Shown one piece after another: positions 51,216 to 63,488 of a stretch of DNA of 64,000 nt. Source of the DNA: Diorhabda sublineata. Its lineage: Eukaryota > Arthropoda > Insecta > Coleoptera > Chrysomelidae. Each line of letters begins with the position of its first letter. Positions within the stretch are counted from its first letter, which is position 1. The notes under the pieces were generated by a model. The model saw only the letters and a program-made list of their open reading frames with translations. It searched no databases and was not told the origin of the DNA. The position numbers and the translations under genes are program-made. The stretch is from assembly GCF_026230105.1 (NCBI RefSeq), contig NW_026614034.1:1-64000 (forward strand), written 5' to 3'.

Positions 51216-54200
51216 CGATGTTATTACTATTTCATACAACTTTTATATGTTACACCTCGACAAGTTCTTATATCCTACCGGCCAGAAGAAAAACTAAACA
51301 CGGTTTTATAGACACTAGCGCCACCTGCCGGCAAGAAGACAAACTAAACACGGTTTTATAGACACTAGCGCCCTCTGCCGGCCTGAAGCCACGCTTAACA
51401 CGGTTTTATACACACTAGCGCCACCTGCCGGCCAGAAGACAAACTAAACACGGTTTTATAGACACTAGCGCCCTCTGCCAGCCAGACGCCAAACTTGACA
51501 CGAATTTACAGACACTAGCGCCCTCTGCCGGCCAGAAGACAAACTAAACACGGTTTTATAGACACTAGCGCCCTCTGCCGGCCAGACGCCAAACTTGACA
51601 CGAATTTACAGACACTAGCGCCACCTGCCGGCCAGAAGCCACACTTAACACGGTTTTATAGACACTAGCGCCCTCTGCCGGCCAGGCGCCAAACTTGCAC
51701 GAATTCACAGACACTAGCGCCACCTGCCTGCCAGAAGCCACACTTAACACGGTTTTATAGACACTAGCGCCCTCTGCCGGCCAGAAGACAAACTAAACAC
51801 GGTTTTATAGACACTAGCGCCCTCTGCCGGCCAGGCGCCAAACTTGACACGAATTTACAGACACTAGCGCCCTCTGCCGGCCAGAAGCCACACTTAACAC
51901 GGTTTTATAGACACTAGTGCCCTCTACCGGCCAGACGCCAAACTTGACACGAATTTACAGACACTAGCGCCACCTGCCGGCCAGAAGCCACACTTAACAC
52001 GGTTTTATAGACACTAGCGCCCTCTGCCGGCCAGGCGCCAAACTTGACACGGTTTTTTTTTTTCGATGTTATTACTATTTCATACAACTTTTATATGTTA
52101 CACCTCGACAAGTTCTTATATCCTACCGGCCAGAAGAAAAACTAAACACGGTTTTATAGACACTAGCGCCACCTGCTGGCAAGAAGACAAACTAAACACG
52201 GTTTTATAGACACTAGCGCCCTCTGCCGGCCTGAAGCCACGCTTAACACGGTTTTATACACACTAGCGCCACCTGCCGGCCAGAAGACAAACTAAACACG
52301 GTTTTATAGACACTAGCGCCCTCTGCCAGCCAGACGCCAAACTTGACACGAATTTACAGACACTAGCGCCCTCTGCCGGCCAGAAGACAAACTAAACACG
52401 GTTTTATAGACACTAGCGCCCTCTGCCGGCCAGACGCCAAACTTGACACGAATTTACAGACACTAGCGCCACCTGCCGGCCAGAAGCCACACTTAACACG
52501 GTTTTATAGACACTAGCGCCCTCTGCCGGCCAGACGCCAAACTTGACACGAATTTACAGACACTAGCGCCCTCTGCCGGCCAGAAGCCACACTTAACACG
52601 GTTTTATAGACACTAGTGCCCTCTACCGGCCAGACGCCAAACTTGACACGAATTTACAGACACTAGCGCCACCTGCCGGCCAGAAGCCACACTTAACACG
52701 GTTTTATAGACACTAGCGCCCTCTGCCGGCCAGGCGCCAAACTTGACACGGTTTTTTTTTTTCGATGTTATTACTATTTCATACAACTTTTATATGTTAC
52801 ACCTCGACAAGTTCTTATATCCTACCGGCCAGAAGAAAAACTAAACACGGTTTTATAGACACTAGCGCCACCTGCCGGCAAGAAGACAAACTAAACACGG
52901 TTTTATAGACACTAGCGCCCTCTGCCGGCCTGAAGCCACGCTTAACACGGTTTTATACACACTAGCGCCACCTGCCGGCCAGAAGACAAACTAAACACGG
53001 TTTTATAGACACTAGCGCCCTCTGCCAGCCAGACGCCAAACTTGACACGAATTTACAGACACTAGCGCCCTCTGCCGGCCAGAAGACAAACTAAACACGG
53101 TTTTATAGACACTAGCGCCCTCTGCCGGCCAGACGCCAAACTTGACACGAATTTACAGACACTAGCGCCACCTGCCGGCCAGAAGCCACACTTAACACGG
53201 TTTTATAGACACTAGCGCCCTCTGCCGGCCAGGCGCCAAACTTGCACGAATTCACAGACACTAGCGCCACCTGCCGGCCAGAAGCCACACTTAACACGGT
53301 TTTATAGACACTAGCGCCCTCTGCCGGCCAGAAGACAAACTAAACACGGTTTTATAGACACTAGCGCCCTCTGCCGGCCAGGCGCCAAACTTGACACGAA
53401 TTTACAGACACTAGCGCCCTCTGCCGGCCAGAAGCCACACTTAACACGGTTTTATAGACACTAGTGCCCTCTACCGGCCAGACGCCAAACTTGACACGAA
53501 TTTACAGACACTAGCGCCACCTGCCGGCCAGAAGCCACACTTAACACGGTTTTATAGACACTAGCGCCCTCTGCCGGCCAGGCGCCAAACTTGACACGGT
53601 TTTTTTTTTTCGATGTTATTACTATTTCATACAACTTTTATATGTTACACCTCGACAAGTTCTTATATCCTACCGGCCAGAAGAAAAACTAAACACGGTT
53701 TTATAGACACTAGCGCCACCTGCCGGCAAGAAGACAAACTAAACACGGTTTTATAGACACTAGCGCCCTCTGCCGGCCTGAAGCCACGCTTAACACGGTT
53801 TTATACACACTAGCGCCACCTGCCGGCCAGAAGACAAACTAAACACGGTTTTATAGACACTAGCGCCCTCTGCCAGCCAGACGCCAAACTTGACACGAAT
53901 TTACAGACACTAGCGCCCTCTGCCGGCCAGAAGACAAACTAAACACGGTTTTATAGACACTAGCGCCCTCTGCCGGCCAGACGCCAAACTTGACACGAAT
54001 TTACAGACACTAGCGCCACCTGCCGGCCAGAAGCCACACTTAACACGGTTTTATAGACACTAGCGCCCTCTGCCGGCCAGACGCCAAACTTGACACGAAT
54101 TTACAGACACTAGCGCCCTCTGCCGGCCAGAAGCCACACTTAACACGGTTTTATAGACACTAGTGCCCTCTACCGGCCAGACGCCAAACTTGACACGAAT

Positions 54201-57152
54201 TTACAGACACTAGCGCCACCTGCCGGCCAGAAGCCACACTTAACACGGTTTTATAGACACTAGCGCCCTCTGCCGGCCAGGCGCCAAACTTGACACGGTT
54301 TTTTTTTTTCGATGTTATTACTATTTCATACAACTTTTATATGTTACACCTCGACAAGTTCTTATATCCTACCGGCCAGAAGAAAAACTAAACACGGTTT
54401 TATAGACACTAGCGCCACCTGCCGGCAAGAAGACAAACTAAACACGGTTTTATAGACACTAGCGCCCTCTGCCGGCCTGAAGCCACGCTTAACACGGTTT
54501 TATACACACTAGCGCCACCTGCCGGCCAGAAGACAAACTAAACACGGTTTTATAGACACTAGCGCCCTCTGCCAGCCAGACGCCAAACTTGACACGAATT
54601 TACAGACACTAGCGCCCTCTGCCGGCCAGAAGACAAACTAAACACGGTTTTATAGACACTAGCGCCCTCTGCCGGCCAGACGCCAAACTTGACACGAATT
54701 TACAGACACTAGCGCCACCTGCCGGCCAGAAGCCACACTTAACACGGTTTTATAGACACTAGCGCCCTCTGCCGGCCAGGCGCCAAACTTGCACGAATTC
54801 ACAGACACTAGCGCCACCTGCCGGCCAGAAGCCACACTTAACACGGTTTTATAGACACTAGCGCCCTCTGCCGGCCAGGCGCCAAACTTGACACGGTTTT
54901 TTTTTTTCGATGTTATTACTATTTCATACAACTTTTATATGTTACACCTCGACAAGTTCTTATATCCTACCGGCCAGAAGAAAAACTAAACACGGTTTTA
55001 TAGACACTAGCGCCACCTGCCGGCAAGAAGACAAACTAAACACGGTTTTATAGACACTAGCGCCCTCTGCCGGCCTGAAGCCACGCTTAACACGGTTTTA
55101 TACACACTAGCGCCACCTGCCGGCCAGAAGACAAACTAAACACGGTTTTATAGACACTAGCGCCCTCTGCCAGCCAGACGCCAAACTTGACACGAATTTA
55201 CAGACACTAGCGCCCTCTGCCGGCCAGAAGACAAACTAAACACGGTTTTATAGACACTAGCGCCCTCTGCCGGCCAGACGCCAAACTTGACACGAATTTA
55301 CAGACACTAACGCCACCTGCCGGCCAGAAGCCACACTTAACACGGTTTTATAGACACTAGCGCCCTCTGCCGGCCAGGCGCCAAACTTGCACGAATTCAC
55401 AGACACTAGCGCCACCTGCCGGCCAGAAGCCACACTTAACACGGTTTTATAGACACTAGCGCCCTCTGCCGGCCAGAAGACAAACTAAACACGGTTTTAT
55501 AGACACTAGCGCCACCTGCCGGCCAGAAGCCACACTTAACACGGTTTTATAGACACTAGCGCCCTCTGCCGGCCAGGCGCCAAACTTGACACGGTTTTTT
55601 TTTTTCGATGTTATTACTATTTCATACAACTTTTATATGTTACACCTCGACAAGTTCTTATATCCTACCGGCCAGAAGAAAAACTAAACACGGTTTTATA
55701 GACACTAGCGCCACCTGCCGGCAAGAAGACAAACTAAACACGGTTTTATAGACACTAGCGCCCTCTGCCGGCCTGAAGCCACGCTTAACACGGTTTTATA
55801 CACACTAGCGCCACCTGCCGGCCAGAAGACAAACTAAACACGGTTTTATAGACACTAGCGCCCTCTGCCAGCCAGACGCCAAACTTGACACGAATTTACA
55901 GACACTAGCGCCCTCTGCCGGCCAGAAGACAAACTAAACACGGTTTTATAGACACTAGCGCCCTCTGCCGGCCAGACGCCAAACTTGACACGAATTTACA
56001 GACACTAGCGCCACCTGCCGGCCAGAAGCCACACTTAACACGGTTTTATAGACACTAGCGCCCTCTGCCGGCCAGAAGACAAACTAAACACGGTTTTATA
56101 GACACTAGCGCCCTCTGCCGGCCAGGCGCCAAACTTGACACGAATTTACAGACACTAGCGCCACCTGCCGGCCAGAAGCCACACTTAACACGGTTTTATA
56201 GACACTAGCGCCCTCTGCCGGCCAGGCGCCAAACTTGACACGAATTTACAGACACTAGCGCCCTCTGCCGGCCAGAAGCCACACTTAACACGGTTTTATA
56301 GACACTAGTGCCCTCTACCGGCCAGACGCCAAACTTGACACGAATTTACAGACACTAGCGCCACCTGCCGGCCAGAAGCCACACTTAACACGGTTTTATA
56401 GACACTAGCGCCCTCTGCCGGCCAGGCGCCAAACTTGACACGGTTTTTTTTTTTCGATGTTATTACTATTTCATACAACTTTTATATGTTACACCTCGAC
56501 AAGTTCTTATATCCTACCGGCCAGAAGAAAAACTAAACACGGTTTTATAGACACTAGCGCCACCTGCCGGCAAGAAGACAAACTAAACACGGTTTTATAG
56601 ACACTAGCGCCCTCTGCCGGCCTGAAGCCACGCTTAACACGGTTTTATACACACTAGCGCCACCTGCCGGCCAGAAGACAAACTAAACACGGTTTTATAG
56701 ACACTAGCGCCCTCTGTCAGCCAGACGCCAAACTTGACACGAATTTACAGACACTAGCGCCCTCTGCCGGCCAGAAGACAAACTAAACACGGTTTTATAG
56801 ACACTAGCGCCCTCTGCCGGCCAGACGCCAAACTTGACACGAATTTACAGACACTAGCGCCACCTGCCGGCCAGAAGCCACACTTAACACGGTTTTATAG
56901 ACACTAGCGCCCTCTGCCGGCCAGACGCCAAACTTGACACGAATTTACAGACACTAGCGCCCTCTGCCGGCCAGAAGCCACACTTAACACGGTTTTATAG
57001 ACACTAGTGCCCTCTACCGGCCAGACGCCAAACTTGACACGAATTTACAGACACTAGCGCCACCTGCCGGCCAGAAGCCACACTTAACACGGTTTTATAG
57101 ACACTAGCGCCCTCTGCCGGCCAGGCGCCAAACTTGACACGGTTTTTTTTTT
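51216..57152 (+). repeat. Super-repeat with 250-bp deletion (5937 bp)
   Basis: Units start at 51216 B*, 52064 A, 52763 B, 53611 A, 54310 L, 54908 C, 55606 D and 56455 A (ten T). L takes the place of the third B. Changes: C-to-T at 52176 (a CpG), G-to-A at 55310 and C-to-T at 56717. Confidence 0.93.
54310..54907 (+). repeat. Class L unit (598 bp)
   Basis: A B unit in which m10 (54829-54878) is joined straight to the anchor head (54879-54896), so five monomers (m11-m15) are missing. The junction lets a minus-strand frame run from the anchor through the 49-mer (54659-54931, 90 codons from a TTG). It is a by-product of the deletion, not a gene. Confidence 0.9.
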
Positions 57153-60100
57153 CGATGTTATTACTATTTCATACAACTTTTATATGTTACACCTCGACAA
57201 GTTCTTATATCCTACCGGCCAGAAGAAAAACTAAACACGGTTTTATAGACACTAGCGCCACCTGCCGGCAAGAAGACAAACTAAACACGGTTTTATAGAC
57301 ACTAGCGCCCTCTGCCGGCCTGAAGCCACGCTTAACACGGTTTTATACACACTAGCGCCACCTGCCGGCCAGAAGACAAACTAAACACGGTTTTATAGAC
57401 ACTAGCGCCCTCTGCCAGCCAGACGCCAAACTTGACACGAATTTACAGACACTAGCGCCCTCTGCCGGCCAGAAGACAAACTAAACACGGTTTTATAGAC
57501 ACTAGCGCCCTCTGCCGGCCAGACGCCAAACTTGACACGAATTTACAGACACTAGCGCCACCTGCCGGCCAGAAGCCACACTTAACACGGTTTTATAGAC
57601 ACTAGCGCCCTCTGCCGGCCAGGCGCCAAACTTGCACGAATTCACAGACACTAGCGCCACCTGCCTGCCAGAAGCCACACTTAACACGGTTTTATAGACA
57701 CTAGCGCCCTCTGCCGGCCAGAAGACAAACTAAACACGGTTTTATAGACACTAGCGCCCTCTGCCGGCCAGGCGCCAAACTTGACACGAATTTACAGACA
57801 CTAGCGCCCTCTGCCGGCCAGAAGCCACACTTAACACGGTTTTATAGACACTAGTGCCCTCTACCGGCCAGACGCCAAACTTGACACGAATTTACAGACA
57901 CTAGCGCCACCTGCCGGCCAGAAGCCACACTTAACACGGTTTTATAGACACTAGCGCCCTCTGCCGGCCAGGCGCCAAACTTGACACGGTTTTTTTTTTT
58001 CGATGTTATTACTATTTCATACAACTTTTATATGTTACACCTCGACAAGTTCTTATATCCTACCGGCCAGAAGAAAAACTAAACACGGTTTTATAGACAC
58101 TAGCGCCACCTGCCGGCAAGAAGACAAACTAAACACGGTTTTATAGACACTAGCGCCCTCTGCCGGCCTGAAGCCACGCTTAACACGGTTTTATACACAC
58201 TAGCGCCACCTGCCGGCCAGAAGACAAACTAAACACGGTTTTATAGACACTAGCGCCCTCTGCCAGCCAGACGCCAAACTTGACACGAATTTACAGACAC
58301 TAGCGCCCTCTGCCGGCCAGAAGACAAACTAAACACGGTTTTATAGACACTAGCGCCCTCTGCCGGCCAGACGCCAAACTTGACACGAATTTACAGACAC
58401 TAGCGCCACCTGCCGGCCAGAAGCCACACTTAACACGGTTTTATAGACACTAGCGCCCTCTGCCGGCCAGACGCCAAACTTGACACGAATTTACAGACAC
58501 TAGCGCCCTCTGCCGGCCAGAAGCCACACTTAACACGGTTTTATAGACACTAGTGCCCTCTACCGGCCAGACGCCAAACTTGACACGAATTTACAGACAC
58601 TAGCGCCACCTGCCGGCCAGAAGCCACACTTAACACGGTTTTATAGACACTAGCGCCCTCTGCCGGCCAGGCGCCAAACTTGACACGGTTTTTTTTTTTC
58701 GATGTTATTACTATTTCATACAACTTTTATATGTTACACCTCGACAAGTTCTTATATCCTACCGGCCAGAAGAAAAACTAAACACGGTTTTATAGACACT
58801 AGCGCCACCTGCCGGCAAGAAGACAAACTAAACACGGTTTTATAGACACTAGCGCCCTCTGCCGGCCTGAAGCCACGCTTAACACGGTTTTATACACACT
58901 AGCGCCACCTGCCGGCCAGAAGACAAACTAAACACGGTTTTATAGACACTAGCGCCCTCTGCCAGCCAGACGCCAAACTTGACACGAATTTACAGACACT
59001 AGCGCCCTCTGCCGGCCAGAAGACAAACTAAACACGGTTTTATAGACACTAGCGCCCTCTGCCGGCCAGACGCCAAACTTGACACGAATTTACAGACACT
59101 AGCGCCACCTGCCGGCCAGAAGCCACACTTAACACGGTTTTATAGACACTAGCGCCCTCTGCCGGCCAGGCGCCAAACTTGCACGAATTCACAGACACTA
59201 GCGCCACCTGCCGGCCAGAAGCCACACTTAACACGGTTTTATAGACACTAGCGCCCTCTGCCGGCCAGAAGACAAACTAAACACGGTTTTATAGACACTA
59301 GCGCCCTCTGCCGGCCAGGCGCCAAACTTGACACGAATTTACAGACACTAGCGCCCTCTGCCGGCCAGAAGCCACACTTAACACGGTTTTATAGACACTA
59401 GTGCCCTCTACCGGCCAGACGCCAAACTTGACACGAATTTACAGACACTAGCGCCACCTGCCGGCCAGAAGCCACACTTAACACGGTTTTATAGACACTA
59501 GCGCCCTCTGCCGGCCAGGCGCCAAACTTGACACGGTTTTTTTTTTTCGATGTTATTACTATTTCATACAACTTTTATATGTTACACCTCGACAAGTTCT
59601 TATATCCTACCGGCCAGAAGAAAAACTAAACACGGTTTTATAGACACTAGCGCCACCTGCCGGCAAGAAGACAAACTAAACACGGTTTTATAGACACTAG
59701 CGCCCTCTGCCGGCCTGAAGCCACGCTTAACACGGTTTTATACACACTAGCGCCACCTGCCGGCCAGAAGACAAACTAAACACGGTTTTATAGACACTAG
59801 CGCCCTCTGCCAGCCAGACGCCAAACTTGACACGAATTTACAGACACTAGCGCCCTCTGCCGGCCAGAAGACAAACTAAACACGGTTTTATAGACACTAG
59901 CGCCCTCTGCCGGCCAGACGCCAAACTTGACACGAATTTACAGACACTAGCGCCACCTGCCGGCCAGAAGCCACACTTAACACGGTTTTATAGACACTAG
60001 CGCCCTCTGCCGGCCAGACGCCAAACTTGACACGAATTTACAGACACTAGCGCCCTCTGCCGGCCAGAAGCCACACTTAACACGGTTTTATAGACACTAG

Positions 60101-62540
60101 TGCCCTCTACCGGCCAGACGCCAAACTTGACACGAATTTACAGACACTAGCGCCACCTGCCGGCCAGAAGCCACACTTAACACGGTTTTATAGACACTAG
60201 CGCCCTCTGCCGGCCAGGCGCCAAACTTGACACGGTTTTTTTTTTTCGATGTTATTACTATTTCATACAACTTTTATATGTTACACCTCGACAAGTTCTT
60301 ATATCCTACCGGCCAGAAGAAAAACTAAACACGGTTTTATAGACACTAGCGCCACCTGCCGGCAAGAAGACAAACTAAACACGGTTTTATAGACACTAGC
60401 GCCCTCTGCCGGCCTGAAGCCACGCTTAACACGGTTTTATACACACTAGCGCCACCTGCCGGCCAGAAGACAAACTAAACACGGTTTTATAGACACTAGC
60501 GCCCTCTGCCAGCCAGACGCCAAACTTGACACGAATTTACAGACACTAGCGCCACCTGCCGGCCAGAAGCCACACTTAACACGGTTTTATAGACACTAGC
60601 GCCCTCTGCCGGCCAGGCGCCAAACTTGCACGAATTCACAGACACTAGCGCCACCTGCCGGCCAGAAGCCACACTTAACACGGTTTTATAGACACTAGCG
60701 CCCTCTGCCGGCCAGAAGACAAACTAAACACGGTTTTATAGACACTAGCGCCCTCTGCCGGCCAGGCGCCAAACTTGACACGAATTTACAGACACTAGCG
60801 CCCTCTGCCGGCCAGAAGCCACACTTAACACGGTTTTATAGACACTAGTGCCCTCTACCGGCCAGACGCCAAACTTGACACGAATTTACAGACACTAGCG
60901 CCACCTGCCGGCCAGAAGCCACACTTAACACGGTTTTATAGACACTAGCGCCCTCTGCCGGCCAGGCGCCAAACTTGACACGGTTTTTTTTTTTCGATGT
61001 TATTACTATTTCATACAACTTTTATATGTTACACCTCGACAAGTTCTTATATCCTACCGGCCAGAAGAAAAACTAAACACGGTTTTATAGACACTAGCGC
61101 CACCTGCCGGCAAGAAGACAAACTAAACACGGTTTTATAGACACTAGCGCCCTCTGCCGGCCTGAAGCCACGCTTAACACGGTTTTATACACACTAGCGC
61201 CACCTGCCGGCCAGAAGACAAACTAAACACGGTTTTATAGACACTAGCGCCCTCTGCCAGCCAGACGCCAAACTTGACACGAATTTACAGACACTAGCGC
61301 CCTCTGCCGGCCAGAAGACAAACTAAACACGGTTTTATAGACACTAGCGCCCTCTGCCGGCCAGACGCCAAACTTGACACGAATTTACAGACACTAGCGC
61401 CACCTGCCGGCCAGAAGCCACACTTAACACGGTTTTATAGACACTAGCGCCCTCTGCCGGCCAGGCGCCAAACTTGCACGAATTCACAGACACTAGCGCC
61501 ACCTGCCGGCCAGAAGCCACACTTAACACGGTTTTATAGACACTAGCGCCCTCTGCCGGCCAGAAGACAAACTAAACACGGTTTTATAGACACTAGCGCC
61601 ACCTGCCGGCCAGAAGCCACACTTAACACGGTTTTATAGACACTAGCGCCCTCTGCCGGCCAGGCGCCAAACTTGACACGGTTTTTTTTTTTCGATGTTA
61701 TTACTATTTCATACAACTTTTATATGTTACACCTCGACAAGTTCTTATATCCTACCGGCCAGAAGAAAAACTAAACACGGTTTTATAGACACTAGCGCCA
61801 CCTGCCGGCAAGAAGACAAACTAAACACGGTTTTATAGACACTAGCGCCCTCTGCCGGCCTGAAGCCACGCTTAACACGGTTTTATACACACTAGCGCCA
61901 CCTGCCGGCCAGAAGACAAACTAAACACGGTTTTATAGACACTAGCGCCCTCTGCCAGCCAGACGCCAAACTTGACACGAATTTACAGACACTAGCGCCC
62001 TCTGCCGGCCAGAAGACAAACTAAACACGGTTTTATAGACACTAGCGCCCTCTGCCGGCCAGACGCCAAACTTGACACGAATTTACAGACACTAGCGCCA
62101 CCTGCCGGCCAGAAGCCACACTTAACACGGTTTTATAGACACTAGCGCCCTCTGCCGGCCAGAAGACAAACTAAACACGGTTTTATAGACACTAGCGCCC
62201 TCTGCCGGCCAGGCGCCAAACTTGACACGAATTTACAGACACTAGCGCCACCTGCCGGCCAGAAGCCACACTTAACACGGTTTTATAGACACTAGCGCCC
62301 TCTGCCGGCCAGGCGCCAAACTTGACACGAATTTACAGACACTAGCGCCCTCTGCCGGCCAGAAGCCACACTTAACACGGTTTTATAGACACTAGTGCCC
62401 TCTACCGGCCAGACGCCAAACTTGACACGAATTTACAGACACTAGCGCCACCTGCCGGCCAGAAGCCACACTTAACACGGTTTTATAGACACTAGCGCCC
62501 TCTGCCGGCCAGGCGCCAAACTTGACACGGTTTTTTTTTT
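57153..62540 (+). repeat. Super-repeat lacking final A and 100 bp (B*-A-B-A-M-C-D)
   Basis: Units start at 57153 B*, 58001 A, 58700 B, 59548 A, 60247 M, 60995 C and 61693 D (848 bp because of ten T). M (748 bp) is a B unit with m5 and m7 fused at 60517-60566, so two monomers are lost. The D unit has the ten-T tract normally carried by the closing A. Confidence 0.92.
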
Positions 62541-63488
62541 CGATGTTATTACTATTTCATACAACTTTTATATGTTACACCTCGACAAGTTCTTATATCC
62601 TACCGGCCAGAAGAAAAACTAAACACGGTTTTATAGACACTAGCGCCACCTGCCGGCAAGAAGACAAACTAAACACGGTTTTATAGACACTAGCGCCCTC
62701 TGCCGGCCTGAAGCCACGCTTAACACGGTTTTATACACACTAGCGCCACCTGCCGGCCAGAAGACAAACTAAACACGGTTTTATAGACACTAGCGCCCTC
62801 TGCCAGCCAGACGCCAAACTTGACACGAATTTACAGACACTAGCGCCCTCTGCCGGCCAGAAGACAAACTAAACACGGTTTTATAGACACTAGCGCCCTC
62901 TGCCGGCCAGACGCCAAACTTGACACGAATTTACAGACACTAGCGCCACCTGCCGGCCAGAAGCCACACTTAACACGGTTTTATAGACACTAGCGCCCTC
63001 TGCCGGCCAGGCGCCAAACTTGCACGAATTCACAGACACTAGCGCCACCTGCCGGCCAGAAGCCACACTTAACACGGTTTTATAGACACTAGCGCCCTCT
63101 GCCGGCCAAAAGACAAACTAAACACGGTTTTATAGACACTAGCGCCCTCTGCCGGCCAGGCGCCAAACTTGACACGAATTTACAGACACTAGCGCCACCT
63201 GCCGGCCAGAAGCCACACTTAACACGGTTTTATAGACACTAGCGCCCTCTGCCGGCCAGACGCCAAACTTGACACGAATTTACAGACACTAGCGCCCTCT
63301 GCCGGCCAGAAGCCACACTTAACACGGTTTTATAGACACTAGTGCCCTCTACCGGCCAGACGCCAAACTTGACACGAATTTACAGACACTAGCGCCACCT
63401 GCCGGCCAGAAGCCACACTTAACACGGTTTTATAGACACTAGCGCCCTCTGCCGGCCAGGCGCCAAACTTGACACGGTTTTTTTTTTT
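62541..63488 (+). repeat. Class F unit (948 bp)
   Basis: Same composition as 16543-17490, with the 49-mer at 63011 and eleven T. Its alpha monomer after m10 is preceded by a G-to-A at 63109 (ccaaaag). It follows D directly, as F does at 16543. Confidence 0.92.

Noticed and set aside
54659..54931. A 90-codon minus-strand open frame starting at TTG in the anchor.
   Set aside because: It results from the class L deletion that joins the anchor to m10. It is a single copy, uses a non-ATG start, and consists of translated satellite with no recognisable domain.
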